Made by a program: the position numbers and the translations under genes
In this document: positions 1 through 8,813 of the stretch, one piece after another
Position numbering within the stretch: the stretch's first letter is position 1
Layout of the letters: each line of letters starts with the position of its first letter
Assembly (NCBI GenBank): GCA_038148895.1
Contig: JBBVGQ010000001.1
DNA length: 64,000 nucleotides
From: Tamlana sp038148895
Lineage (GTDB): Bacteria > Bacteroidota > Bacteroidia > Flavobacteriales > Flavobacteriaceae
Reading direction: 5' to 3' (one strand)
Notes under the pieces: generated by a model
Told to the model about the DNA's origin: nothing
Database searches by the model: none
The model's input: the letters and a program-made list of their open reading frames with translations, nothing else

Positions 1-50
1 TAATTTTCAGTACTCGAGCATATTCAGCTAAATCAATTCAACATAAATCT

Positions 51-767
51 GTGAGCCAAAAACTATCTATAATCATACCAACATTTAACGAAGAGCATAC
101 AGTTCTTCCTATACTAAACAACATAAAAAAAGTTGAACTTATTGAAAACATTAAAAAAGATGTTATCATTGTTGATGATTGCTCCTCAGACGGTACTCTA
201 AAATCCATTGAAAATTTTAAATCTGAAAACCCAAATTTTCCGCTTAAAGTTGTTCGACACGAAAAAAATCAGGGTAAAGGTGCTGCCATCCATACAGGTA
301 TTGCCGAGGCAAATGGCGATTTTATTATTATTCAGGACGCCGATTTAGAATATGACCCTAATGAATACAACCGACTTTTAAAGCCTATTTTGGATGGTTT
401 TGCAGACGTGGTTTATGGGTCAAGGTTTGTTGGTGGATACCCCCACAGAGTACTTTTCTTTTTCCATACCATTGGAAACAAATTATTGACTTTTCTATCC
501 AATCTCTTAACAGGCATCAACATTACCGATATGGAAACGTGTTATAAAGTCTTTAAAAAAGAAATTATTAAATCTGTAACACTGAAAGAAAAACGGTTTG
601 GTTTTGAACCAGAAGTGACGGCCAAAATTTCAAAAATCAAAAATATCCGGATTTACGAAGTTGGTATTTCCTATTACGGGAGAACATACGATGAGGGCAA
701 AAAAATTGGCTGGAAAGATGGTTTTCATGCCATATACTGCATTTTAAGGTATAATCTTTTTAAGTAA
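51..767 (+). CDS. Family 2 glycosyltransferase (dolichyl-phosphate mannosyltransferase-like)
   Basis: A GT-A fold, DPM1-like glycosyltransferase that would transfer a sugar from a nucleotide sugar to a lipid phosphate or glycan. Residues 5-13 (LSIIIPTFN) open the fold, VDDCSSDGT at 41-49 binds the nucleotide, and QDADLEYDP at 95-103 carries the DxD-type metal site. There is no C-terminal membrane domain, so it should be a soluble or peripheral enzyme. The start used is GTG at 51, but the frame is open to the left edge (position 3), so a longer N-terminus cannot be excluded. Its stop overlaps the next start by one base (TAATG), implying translational coupling to the methyltransferase. Confidence 0.85.
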   Translation: MSQKLSIIIPTFNEEHTVLPILNNIKKVELIENIKKDVIIVDDCSSDGTLKSIENFKSENPNFPLKVVRHEKNQGKGAAIHTGIAEANGDFIIIQDADLEYDPNEYNRLLKPILDGFADVVYGSRFVGGYPHRVLFFFHTIGNKLLTFLSNLLTGINITDMETCYKVFKKEIIKSVTLKEKRFGFEPEVTAKISKIKNIRIYEVGISYYGRTYDEGKKIGWKDGFHAIYCILRYNLFK

Positions 768-1510
768 TGGATCAGAAATTTGAGTTTAAGGAAAATGATG
801 AATTTGGCCTAGAGACTCTGGACACCATTGCCCAAGCCGACAAATTCAATCAATGGATGTACCAAACCATCAAACCTTTTTGCAAAGGAAACATTCTTGA
901 GATTGGTAGCGGTATTGGGAATATTTCAACTTTCTTTATTAAAGACGGTTATCCTATTTTTTTAAGCGATATTAGAGAAAACTATTGCACTAAACTAAAC
1001 GACAAATTCAACCAACATTCCAATTTTTTGGGCGCTGAGGTTTTAGACTTAACACACCCTGATTTTGACTACAAATACCAACATCATTTGGCTAAGTACG
1101 ATACCGTTTTCGCCCTCAACGTTGTGGAGCATATAAAAGATGACGTATTGGCCTTAAGAAACTGCTATAAGTTACTGGCAAAAAATGGGTGTGCCATAAT
1201 TTTAGTGCCTTCGTACCGAACTCTTTTTAACCAATTTGACACTGAACTGGGGCATTACAGGCGCTACACCAAATCTTCACTTTCTAATGTATTTATTAAT
1301 TCCAATTTAAAAATAATACACAAACAATATTTTAACTTTGTCGGCATTCTGGGCTGGTTTGTAAGTGGTAAAATCTTAAGAAAAAAAACAATTCCGAAAG
1401 GGCAAATGCAACTCTACAACACTTTTGTTCCAATAATTAAGATTATTGATAAGTTGATTTTAAACTCAATGGGACTATCTACCGTAATTGTTGGAAAAAA
1501 AGAGCATTAA
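767..1510 (+). CDS. Class I SAM-dependent methyltransferase
   Basis: Rossmann-fold methyltransferase, 247 residues. Motif I is ILEIGSGIGN at 43-52, followed by an acidic loop (LSDIRENY) for the SAM ribose and by the motif NVVEHIKDD typical of the Methyltransf_11/23 families. The region GHYRRYTKSSL resembles methyltransferases that sit beside lipid-linked glycosyltransferases. The acceptor is unknown. It overlaps the upstream glycosyltransferase by one base, so the two probably modify the same glycolipid or polysaccharide precursor (inference). Confidence 0.85.
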   Translation: MDQKFEFKENDEFGLETLDTIAQADKFNQWMYQTIKPFCKGNILEIGSGIGNISTFFIKDGYPIFLSDIRENYCTKLNDKFNQHSNFLGAEVLDLTHPDFDYKYQHHLAKYDTVFALNVVEHIKDDVLALRNCYKLLAKNGCAIILVPSYRTLFNQFDTELGHYRRYTKSSLSNVFINSNLKIIHKQYFNFVGILGWFVSGKILRKKTIPKGQMQLYNTFVPIIKIIDKLILNSMGLSTVIVGKKEH

Positions 1511-1519
1511 TATTCTCAG

Positions 1520-1783
1520 CTATCTTTTTGTATAGACGATTTTGAAATAAATCAACAAAAAAGCAGATACAATGGTAATGCTATTTGCAAAAATTATGGA
1601 TGGACTGTTTTTGAGAAACCCATAGATAAGCCAAGTGAAGACACCAACAAAAAACATTAAAAGCATGGGTAGCGATAGAGCAGAAACGTCTTGTGTTTTC
1701 CAGGTTTTATATACTTGGGGTAAAAAAGCCGCTGTGGTTAAAACCGCAGCTATAAATCCTGTTATTTCGATGTAATTACCCAA
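1520..1783 (-). CDS. SemiSWEET-type sugar transporter (PQ-loop, MtN3 family)
   Basis: An 87-residue, three-helix membrane protein. It has the family's PQ motif in the first helix (AAFLPQVYKTWKT, residues 18-30), then LSLPMLLMFFVGVFTWLIYG and a third helix with the conserved asparagine (FANSITIVSAF). Bacterial SemiSWEETs of this length dimerise to form a sugar channel; the substrate here is unknown. The ATG lies inside the 3' end of leuS (8-base overlap), so it is probably the last gene of a leuS transcript. Confidence 0.85.
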   Translation of the reverse strand: MGNYIEITGFIAAVLTTAAFLPQVYKTWKTQDVSALSLPMLLMFFVGVFTWLIYGFLKNSPSIIFANSITIVSAFLLIYFKIVYTKR

Positions 1784-4700
1784 CGATGTTTACAATTTTA
1801 CCGGGCACTACAATTACTTTTTTAGGCGTTCTCCCTTGTAATTGCTCTTGGGTTTTTTCGTTTTCTAGAACAGTTTTTTCAATATCCTCTTTGCTCATGT
1901 CTAACGGTAATTCTAACGTGAAACGCATTTTTCCATTGAAAGAAATCGGGTAATTTTTACTGCTTTCCACCAAATGGCTTTCATCAAATTTTGGAAAAGG
2001 CGCTGTTGAAATAGATTCACTATTACCTAACTTGCTCCACAATTCCTCGGCTATGTGTGGCGCATACGGTGAAATTAAAATCAATAAGGGTTCTAAAATG
2101 CCTTTACTGGTGCATTTTTGAGCTGTTAACTCGTTTACTGCAATCATAAAGGTGGATACCGAAGTATTAAACGAGAAATTCTCGATATCTTCCTGTACTT
2201 TTTTAATGGTTTTATGCAGCGTTTTTAAACTGTCTTTGGTTGGTGCCGCATCGGTAACATTTAATCCATTTTCACTAACATATATTTTCCAAAGTTTTTT
2301 AAGGAAACTGTGCACACCTGTTATACCAGCAGTATTCCAAGGTTTGTATTGCTCTAAAGGCCCTAAAAACATTTCGTAAAGACGTAAACTATCGGCACCA
2401 TAATCTTCACAAATTTGGTCTGGATTGACCACATTATATTTGGATTTAGACATTTTTTCGACGTCTCTATGAGTGACATAATCACCATTTTCATCCAAAA
2501 TAAATTCTGCTTCAGATATAAAACTAAATAAAGGATCTTTTCTAATAGATTCAACATCTAAAATATCGCTTGTGCCTTTTAGGTTATTAAGACTTATTCT
2601 AAAGGGAGTAAATGTTCCACTAAATTCTTCACCTACATACTTCACATTAATTCCATGTGATTTATATTCAGCAATTATATCGTCGACAATCTTTTGAGTA
2701 ACATTATCTAATTCTCCCTCAATCCCTTTGTCATAAGATTCTTTTGGAATAACAAACTTTTTATTCACTATTCCTGCTTTTGCAGCTTTAACTACATCAT
2801 CCGGATATTCATAAGCAAGACCTGGACCAAAACCATATGCAAAAGCACTCGTACCCAAAATCATCCCTTGGTTAATCAATTTTTTGGCAAATTCGTCGTG
2901 GTTTACATAACCTTTATCAAACATAAATTTTTGCCAAAAACGCGAATACAACAAATGCCCTGTGGCATGCTCGCTACCACCAATGTATAAATCTACCTGT
3001 TGCCAATAATCAATGGCTTCTTTTGAGAAGATTTCTTGGTCGTTATGCGGGTCCATGTAGCGGTTAAAATATTGGCTACTTCCTGCCCACCCTGGCATGG
3101 TATTCAACTCCAACGGGAACACCGTTTTGTTGTCTATTTTATCATTATCAACCACTGTATTAGTTTCGGTACACCACGCCCATTTTGTAGCGTTGCCTAA
3201 TGGTGGTTCACCCGTTTCGGTTGGGAGATATTTTTCAACTTCTGGTAACTCGATGGGTAAATATTTGATGTCAATCATTTGCGGCATGCCATCTACATAA
3301 TACACCGGAAATGGCTCGCCCCAATAACGCTGACGGCTAAACACCGCATCGCGCAAACGGTAATTGGTTTTTCCTTGTCCTTGACCTAATTTTTCAAGTT
3401 CTTGAATGACTTTTTTAGTGGCTTCTTTATAGCTTAAACCATTTAAAAAGTCGCTATTGGCAATAATGGTTTTTTCTTTATCGGCGAAGGCTTCTTCGCT
3501 AATATCAACGCCAGCAAAAATATTTTGGATGGGGATGTTGAAATGCTTTGCAAAATCATAATCACGCTGGTCGCCACAAGGCACACTCATTACAGCGCCT
3601 GTACCGTAGCCTGCCAATACGTAATCGCCAATCCAAACCGGAATTGGTTCTTTGGTAAATGGATGCTCAACATAAGCGCCAGTAAACGCACCTGAAATGG
3701 TTTTTACATCGGCCATTCTATCGCGCTCACTGCGTTTTGCAGTCGCTTCAATGTAAGCTTCAACTTCAGCTTTTTGTTCTGGAGTTGTTATTTGTAGCAC
3801 GAGTTCATGCTCTGGAGCCAACGTCATAAAGCTTACTCCGAAAATGGTGTCGGGTCGCGTTGTGAAAACTTCAATTTGAGACCCTTCGACTGCGCTCAGG
3901 GTGACATTCGGCATAACGTTAAACTTCACGGAAGCACCAACCGATTTTCCAATCCAATTTCGTTGGCTTTCCTTGAGTGAATCGGTCCAGTCAATGGTTT
4001 CTAAACCTTGAAGCAAACGTTCTGCATACGCCGAAATTCGCATACTCCATTGTGTCATTTTTTTGCGTACAACAGGATGCCCACCACGCTCTGAAACGCC
4101 GTTTACAATTTCGTCATTCGCTAAAACCGTTCCCAATGCAGGACACCAGTTCACTTCGGTTTCAGCTAGATACGTTAAGCGAAATTGGAGTAATATTTTT
4201 TGTTGCTTGACACCATCAAATTTCTTCCAATCTTCAGCAGAAAACATTTCGACATCATCATCACAAGCAGCGTTAACATTTGCATTGCCTTCTACTTCAA
4301 AAATTTTAATCAATTCTGAAATATCTTCGGCCTTATCAATTTTGTAATTGTACCACGAGTTGAATAGTTGAATAAAAATCCACTGCGTCCATTTGTAATA
4401 TTTGGGATCGGAAGTACGAACTTCACGGCTCCAATCAAATGAAAAACCTATTTGGTCTAACTGACGGCGATAAGTTTTTATATTTTCGGCAGTCGTAATG
4501 GCAGGATGTTGCCCCGTTTGAATGGCATATTGTTCGGCAGGCAAGCCAAAAGAATCATACCCTTGCGGATGCAATACGTTAAACCCTTGATGGCGCTTGT
4601 AGCGTGAATAAATATCACTGGCAATATAACCTAGCGGATGTCCAACATGTAAACCCGCACCACTTGGATAAGGAAACATATCCAAAACATAATATTTTGG

Positions 4701-4790
4701 TTTATTGCTATTGTTTTCTGCTTTAAACGTTTGGTTTTTTGCCCAATAGTCCTGCCACTTTTTCTCGATTTGATTGAAATCGTATTTCAT
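1776..4790 (-). CDS. leuS: Leucyl-tRNA synthetase
   Basis: Class Ia synthetase, 1004 residues, charging tRNA-Leu. The HIGH motif appears as HVGH at residues 48-51 within YPSGAGLHVGH, and KMSKS lies near residue 778 (DVEKMSKSKYN). The CP1 editing domain begins near residue 290 with the threonine-rich TTRPDT motif. About 100 extra residues between the catalytic halves fit Bacteroidota LeuRS. Oddity: residues about 297-304 read TLSAVEGS, which is the reverse translation of a dispersed DNA repeat (3881-3902) inserted in frame just before the editing motif. A TAAATTTG promoter element lies 29 bases upstream of the start. Confidence 0.98.
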   Translation of the reverse strand: MKYDFNQIEKKWQDYWAKNQTFKAENNSNKPKYYVLDMFPYPSGAGLHVGHPLGYIASDIYSRYKRHQGFNVLHPQGYDSFGLPAEQYAIQTGQHPAITTAENIKTYRRQLDQIGFSFDWSREVRTSDPKYYKWTQWIFIQLFNSWYNYKIDKAEDISELIKIFEVEGNANVNAACDDDVEMFSAEDWKKFDGVKQQKILLQFRLTYLAETEVNWCPALGTVLANDEIVNGVSERGGHPVVRKKMTQWSMRISAYAERLLQGLETIDWTDSLKESQRNWIGKSVGASVKFNVMPNVTLSAVEGSQIEVFTTRPDTIFGVSFMTLAPEHELVLQITTPEQKAEVEAYIEATAKRSERDRMADVKTISGAFTGAYVEHPFTKEPIPVWIGDYVLAGYGTGAVMSVPCGDQRDYDFAKHFNIPIQNIFAGVDISEEAFADKEKTIIANSDFLNGLSYKEATKKVIQELEKLGQGQGKTNYRLRDAVFSRQRYWGEPFPVYYVDGMPQMIDIKYLPIELPEVEKYLPTETGEPPLGNATKWAWCTETNTVVDNDKIDNKTVFPLELNTMPGWAGSSQYFNRYMDPHNDQEIFSKEAIDYWQQVDLYIGGSEHATGHLLYSRFWQKFMFDKGYVNHDEFAKKLINQGMILGTSAFAYGFGPGLAYEYPDDVVKAAKAGIVNKKFVIPKESYDKGIEGELDNVTQKIVDDIIAEYKSHGINVKYVGEEFSGTFTPFRISLNNLKGTSDILDVESIRKDPLFSFISEAEFILDENGDYVTHRDVEKMSKSKYNVVNPDQICEDYGADSLRLYEMFLGPLEQYKPWNTAGITGVHSFLKKLWKIYVSENGLNVTDAAPTKDSLKTLHKTIKKVQEDIENFSFNTSVSTFMIAVNELTAQKCTSKGILEPLLILISPYAPHIAEELWSKLGNSESISTAPFPKFDESHLVESSKNYPISFNGKMRFTLELPLDMSKEDIEKTVLENEKTQEQLQGRTPKKVIVVPGKIVNIVG
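3881..3902. repeat. Dispersed hairpin repeat, copy 1 (inside leuS)
   Basis: Core CTTCGACTGCGCTCAG at 3884-3899, flanked by ACCCT and AGGGT, which form a 5-bp terminal stem. It is followed by GTGACA. The repeat is translated in frame within leuS. Three more copies occur in the window. Confidence 0.85.
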
Positions 4791-4818
4791 CTGTTGTATT
4801 TCTGCTTTTTTGAAAGCG

Positions 4819-4826
4819 CAAATTTA
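4819..4826 (-). promoter_or_regulatory. Putative leuS promoter (-7 element)
   Basis: Read on the minus strand this is TAAATTTG, matching the Bacteroidota TAnnTTTG element, 29 bases before the leuS ATG. No clear -33 TTG is seen. Confidence 0.5.
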
Positions 4827-4911
4827 CGGTTTATATAGAAACTTGAAAGCGTTTGATTGTGTTTAATGACATTCATTATAAAGAAATTGAATATAAACTG
4901 GCAATTATAAT

Positions 4912-4940
4912 TTTGTTTGAAAAAGCAATTTGTAATTTCG
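4912..4940 (+). promoter_or_regulatory. Putative promoter of the EamA transporter gene
   Basis: TTTG at 4912-4915 and TAATTTCG at 4933-4940, separated by 17 bases and 22 bases before the TTG start. One mismatch to TAnnTTTG. Confidence 0.4.
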
Positions 4941-4962
4941 CATCATAAATAACACATTAAGT

Positions 4963-5880
4963 TTGTTACAGAACACAACAAGGGCACATTTGGCCTTATT
5001 GGCAACCAATATCATTTATGGGGCAAATTATATTATTGCCAAAGGCATTATGCCCAATAAAATTGGTCCTTCTGCATTTATTTTCATTAGACTTTCCTGT
5101 TGTGTGTTGTTGTTTTGGACTTTTAAACTATTGTTCGTCAAGGAAAAAGTTGCCAAAAAAGACCTATTAAAACTTGCTCTTTGTGGACTATTTGGAGGCG
5201 CTTTAAACCAAATGCTGTTTTTTCATGGCATAAATTTAACATCCCCAATAGATGCTTCAATAATTCAAACCGCGGCACCTGTTTTAGTTTTGATTTTTAG
5301 TTTTTTCATTTTAAAGGAACGAATCACCAAAAACAAAATAGTGGGTATTGCATTGGCGGCTTCAGGTGCTATTTTTTTAATTCTTTACGGAAATAAAACG
5401 CAGGGCACAAGCTCATTCCTAGGAAACTTATATGTGTTTTTAAATGCCGCTAGTTTTGCTTTATACATGGTCCTTGCAAAAACCTTAATGCAAAAATACA
5501 ACGCACTTACCGTGATTAGTTACATATTTTTATTCGGATTCATTTATGTTTTTCCTTTTGGCATAAACGACTTTTTGAATACCAATTTTGAAGCTTTTAC
5601 AACAAGTACCTATTTAACCATTGGTTATGTGGTTTTATTCACGACGTTTTTGGCTTACCTATTTAATATTTATGCACTAAAATATGTAATGCCTTCCGTT
5701 GCCAGCAGTTATGTGTATTTACAACCTGTTGTTAGTTTTGTTTTGGTAAGCATCATTGCTTTTCTGTTTGTGCAAAGTGCATATGCCCAAGATATTAGTT
5801 TTATTAAAATTCTATGCTGTATTTTGGTTGCAACTGGAGTTTATATTACGGGCAAGCGCGAAAAGAAACCAACCAAATAA
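4963..5880 (+). CDS. EamA/DMT-family membrane transporter
   Basis: A 305-residue inner-membrane protein with about ten hydrophobic helices in two EamA repeats, as in drug/metabolite exporters of the RhaT/YdcZ type. The first repeat begins LALLATNIIYGANYIIAKG; the second starts near residue 150 (LGNLYVFLNAASFALYMVLAK). The start is TTG at 4963; no in-frame ATG lies close by and hydrophobic sequence begins at once. The substrate cannot be read from the sequence. It stands alone between leuS (divergent) and ftsX. Confidence 0.85.
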   Translation: MLQNTTRAHLALLATNIIYGANYIIAKGIMPNKIGPSAFIFIRLSCCVLLFWTFKLLFVKEKVAKKDLLKLALCGLFGGALNQMLFFHGINLTSPIDASIIQTAAPVLVLIFSFFILKERITKNKIVGIALAASGAIFLILYGNKTQGTSSFLGNLYVFLNAASFALYMVLAKTLMQKYNALTVISYIFLFGFIYVFPFGINDFLNTNFEAFTTSTYLTIGYVVLFTTFLAYLFNIYALKYVMPSVASSYVYLQPVVSFVLVSIIAFLFVQSAYAQDISFIKILCCILVATGVYITGKREKKPTK

Positions 5881-5962
5881 AACAATGTAGCAAGTTTAAA
5901 CGTTGTAATTTTTTAATGAATCAAGTTTTCTTTTATATTTTTACGCCGTTAATCCATAATTT

Positions 5963-6841
5963 ATGAGTTCATCTTTTGAAAAACACCAAAAACGCAGACT
6001 GATTTCTTCCTATTTTTCGGTGGTGCTCAGCATAGCTTTGGTTTTGTTTTTATTGGGATTATTGGGTATGCTAGTACTTAATGCCAAAAAGGTATCTGAC
6101 CATTTTAAGGAACAAGTGGTACTGACCATTTACTTAAAGGATTCTGCCAAAGAAGTTGAAATCAATCAATTGGAAAAAAGTTTAGCCATGGCAGATTATG
6201 TAAAATCTACCGAATATGTCTCAAAAGAGCAGGCTGCCGAATTTATGAAAGCTGAAAACGGTGAGGATTTTATGGATTTTGTGGGTTACAATCCGTTACA
6301 AAATTCCATTGATGTGCATTTAAAAGCTGATTTTGTTACCTCGGAACAACTCGAGAAAATTTCCGCTGAAGCAACCTCCAAAAACTTTGTGGACGAAGTG
6401 ACTTACGATAACGACCTTGTAAACCTGATGAATGATAACGTTAAAAAAATCAGTTTTTGGGTTTTGGTGATTAGTGGTATTTTCACTTTAATCGCCGTGC
6501 TGCTGATAAACAGTTCCATTAGGCTATCGGTTTACTCAAAACGATTCACTATTAAAACCATGCAAATGGTTGGGGCTACCAAGCAATTTATTCGTCGCCC
6601 ATTTGTTTGGAAAAGCGTGCGTTTGGGTATTATTGGTGCCGTTTTGGCTTTAATAGGCATGGGCATTGTACTTTATTACGTCAATCAAACATTCCCAGAA
6701 TTGGGCTTGCTAAACACACCTATTTTAATCGTGCTTTTATTCGCAGTTGTATTTGCCTTAGGTATTGTAATTACTTGGATAAGCACCCATTTTGCAACCC
6801 AACGCTTTTTAAATTTAAAAACAGACGAGTTATATTATTAG
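5963..6841 (+). CDS. ftsX: Cell-division permease-like protein FtsX
   Basis: FtsX works with the ATPase FtsE as an ABC-type complex that activates peptidoglycan hydrolases at the septum. The 292 residues show a cytoplasmic N-terminus, a first helix at about 18-40, an extracytoplasmic domain (about 45-165) and three C-terminal helices, the usual layout. The motif SIRLSVYSKRFTIKTMQMVGA is characteristic of the family. ftsE is not adjacent. It leads the ftsX, lipoprotein, DUF3098, uppP, truB series that is common in Flavobacteriia. An AT-rich TATATTTTTAC stretch about 20 bases upstream may be its promoter. Confidence 0.93.
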   Translation: MSSSFEKHQKRRLISSYFSVVLSIALVLFLLGLLGMLVLNAKKVSDHFKEQVVLTIYLKDSAKEVEINQLEKSLAMADYVKSTEYVSKEQAAEFMKAENGEDFMDFVGYNPLQNSIDVHLKADFVTSEQLEKISAEATSKNFVDEVTYDNDLVNLMNDNVKKISFWVLVISGIFTLIAVLLINSSIRLSVYSKRFTIKTMQMVGATKQFIRRPFVWKSVRLGIIGAVLALIGMGIVLYYVNQTFPELGLLNTPILIVLLFAVVFALGIVITWISTHFATQRFLNLKTDELYY

Positions 6842-6865
6842 TGTTTTAGCTAAAATATTTTCAAT

Positions 6866-7243
6866 ATGAAACTTTCTAGAATCTTAATTTTATCAGTTAT
6901 TTTTTCTTTGATTTTAGGTTGTGCCGATGACGACCTGAAAAACACACAAGCACTTATTCGAATTTCGAATGTTAGCACTTTCGATTATAAAAACATAACC
7001 GCTATTTCAGCAGATTACGAAAATCTTAATCCTGGTGAAAAATCTGAATACAAACTATTTGAAAAGGCATATCGGTATGGTTTTGTAGAGTTGGAAATCG
7101 ATGGTGAAATATATACCATTCAACCAATCGATTTCGTAGGCGAAACACCTTTGGAAAAAGGAAAATACACCTATCAAATTGATGCCAACGACTCAACGGA
7201 GCAATATGGAAAACTGAGTTTAACACTTATTGAAGAGGAATAA
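6866..7243 (+). CDS. Small uncharacterised lipoprotein
   Basis: 125 residues with a lipoprotein signal peptide: charged MKLSR, hydrophobic core, and lipobox LILGC with the lipidated Cys at 19. Asp follows the Cys (CADDD). The mature part is acidic and beta-rich, with no recognised domain; the pattern of alternating strands (YGFVELEIDGEIYTIQP) suggests a small beta-sandwich. It starts 24 bases after ftsX, so it is probably cotranscribed. Function unknown. Confidence 0.75.
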   Translation: MKLSRILILSVIFSLILGCADDDLKNTQALIRISNVSTFDYKNITAISADYENLNPGEKSEYKLFEKAYRYGFVELEIDGEIYTIQPIDFVGETPLEKGKYTYQIDANDSTEQYGKLSLTLIEEE

Positions 7244-7302
7244 CTTCGAAGGAATCTTATACTTTCTAAACGATTCAATAATTTAGAGAGCCGTTAACAC
7301 CA

Positions 7303-7328
7303 TTGTTTTAAATAAATCTGTTATTTTG
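7303..7328 (+). promoter_or_regulatory. Possible promoter of the DUF3098 gene
   Basis: TTG at 7303-7305 and TTATTTTG at 7321-7328, about 28 bases before the ATG. The -7 element is one base shorter than TAnnTTTG, so the call is weak. An AAGGA stretch precedes the start. Confidence 0.3.
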
Positions 7329-7356
7329 CACTAAAATTTTTCAGCAAGGAAAAATC

Positions 7357-7608
7357 ATGGGAGAAAAAAAACGAAAAGAAGAAGCAAAACCGACGTTTGT
7401 ATTTGGAAAGAAAAACTATAAATTCATGTTTATAGGTCTGGCCGTTATAGCGCTTGGTTTTATTTTGATGGCCGGCGGTGGTAGCGATGACCCCAATGTT
7501 TTTAACCCTGAAATTTTTAGTTGGAGACGTATTAGGCTTGCTCCATTGGTAGTACTAGTTGGTTTTGGATTTGAGATTTACGCCATTTTGCTGAATCCGG
7601 ATAAGTAA
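7357..7608 (+). CDS. DUF3098 membrane protein
   Basis: 83 residues with a basic N-terminus (GEKKRKEE), then two transmembrane helices (about 25-42 and 63-79). The connecting loop contains GGGSDDPNVFNPEIFSWRRIRLAPLV, the signature of the Bacteroidota-only DUF3098 family. This family is regularly found between ftsX and uppP, suggesting an envelope or division role (inference from neighbourhood). Its stop directly abuts that of the opposing glycerate kinase gene. Confidence 0.85.
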   Translation: MGEKKRKEEAKPTFVFGKKNYKFMFIGLAVIALGFILMAGGGSDDPNVFNPEIFSWRRIRLAPLVVLVGFGFEIYAILLNPDK

Positions 7609-8736
7609 TTACAAAAGTACTTTCTTGGCAAATTCAGTTGCCATTTTTTTTACATAGTCATAACTGTTTTCCAAAGCATCATTTAAATCTTTGGCGTGCC
7701 GTAAAACCCAATCGGCATAATCAATTCCAAAATTTTTGAGTTCTTTTTCGCTTAATTTTAAATCACCGCATAATGCGGCCACTTTAATATTTTTCGCTTT
7801 CGTAGAAGTTACCACACCATGAACTGTTTTGCCTGATAAGGTTTGCTTATCTAAAGTGCCTTCACCTGTAATAATCCAATCAGCATTTTTTATTTTTTCG
7901 TCAAACTTTACCACTCTTCTAATAAGTTGAATTCCAGGTTGCAACTCTCCATTTAAAAATACTTTTGAAGCTATCCCCATGCCTCCAGCTGCTCCAGCAC
8001 CTTTTACATTTTGTGGATTAACATTAAAAATTTCTTCTATGATTTTTGAAAGGTGCCTTAACCCAGAATCAAGTATTATTATATCATCAACTGTCGCTCC
8101 TTTTTGAGCCGCATAAACAAAAGCCGCTCCATCTTTTCCATATAATGGATTTTCAACATCGCATGCAATTTCAAACGCCACCTCATTTAATTTTGGATGA
8201 ACGTAAGTCACATCAATAGATTCAATTTTTGCTAAGTTGACACCAATTGGCTTCACCGTTCTTTTATTTTTATCTAAAAACCGATAACCCAAAGCTGTTG
8301 CCATGCCAATACCACAATCGTTGGTTGCACTGCCACCAATACCCAAAATAATTTTCCATGCGCCCTTGTTTATGGCATCAACAATCATTTCGCCAGTGCC
8401 AAAAGTTGTGGCGTTTTTGCAATCTAATTGCTCTGGTTTCAATAATTTCATTCCAGAAGCTTCTGCCATTTCAATAAAAGCAGTTTTTGACTTTTCGGCA
8501 TATAAATAAGTGGCAAGCGTAGGATTAAAAAAAGGATTGTTTACTTCAATACGAACCAGCTCACCATTTAGATGATGCTTTAAAACGTCCATTGTGCCGT
8601 CACCCCCATCTGCAAGTGGTAATTTTATTAACTCTACATCTGGATTTATAGCATGAATACCTTCCTCAACTGCATTGCAAAAATGCCATCCAGTGAGTGA
8701 GTTTTTAAACTTGTCGGGCGCTACAACGATCTTCAT
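7609..8736 (-). CDS. Glycerate kinase (GarK family)
   Basis: Type II glycerate kinase that phosphorylates glycerate to 2-phosphoglycerate (or 3-phosphoglycerate). The start at 8736 gives MKIVVAPDKFKNSLTG, the canonical N-terminus of this roughly 375-residue family; an upstream in-frame start would add 19 unrelated residues. Other signatures are PLADGGDGTMDVL, GIGGSATNDCGIGMATALGYRF and ITGEGTLDKQTLSGK. It runs against the flanking ftsX-uppP series and shares no spacing with DUF3098 (stop codons abut), so it looks like a later insertion into that cluster. Confidence 0.92.
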   Translation of the reverse strand: MKIVVAPDKFKNSLTGWHFCNAVEEGIHAINPDVELIKLPLADGGDGTMDVLKHHLNGELVRIEVNNPFFNPTLATYLYAEKSKTAFIEMAEASGMKLLKPEQLDCKNATTFGTGEMIVDAINKGAWKIILGIGGSATNDCGIGMATALGYRFLDKNKRTVKPIGVNLAKIESIDVTYVHPKLNEVAFEIACDVENPLYGKDGAAFVYAAQKGATVDDIIILDSGLRHLSKIIEEIFNVNPQNVKGAGAAGGMGIASKVFLNGELQPGIQLIRRVVKFDEKIKNADWIITGEGTLDKQTLSGKTVHGVVTSTKAKNIKVAALCGDLKLSEKELKNFGIDYADWVLRHAKDLNDALENSYDYVKKMATEFAKKVLL

Positions 8737-8813
8737 CAGTCTAAAATACTTCAATTTCTCAAAGTTTAAGGATGAAAAAGCTTTTTGTAGCACTATTTTA
8801 ATATTTTTACGCC

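Noticed and set aside
6607..6849. 80-codon frame overlapping the end of ftsX
   Set aside because: Alternative frame of ftsX; the ftsX product is complete and conserved to its last residue.
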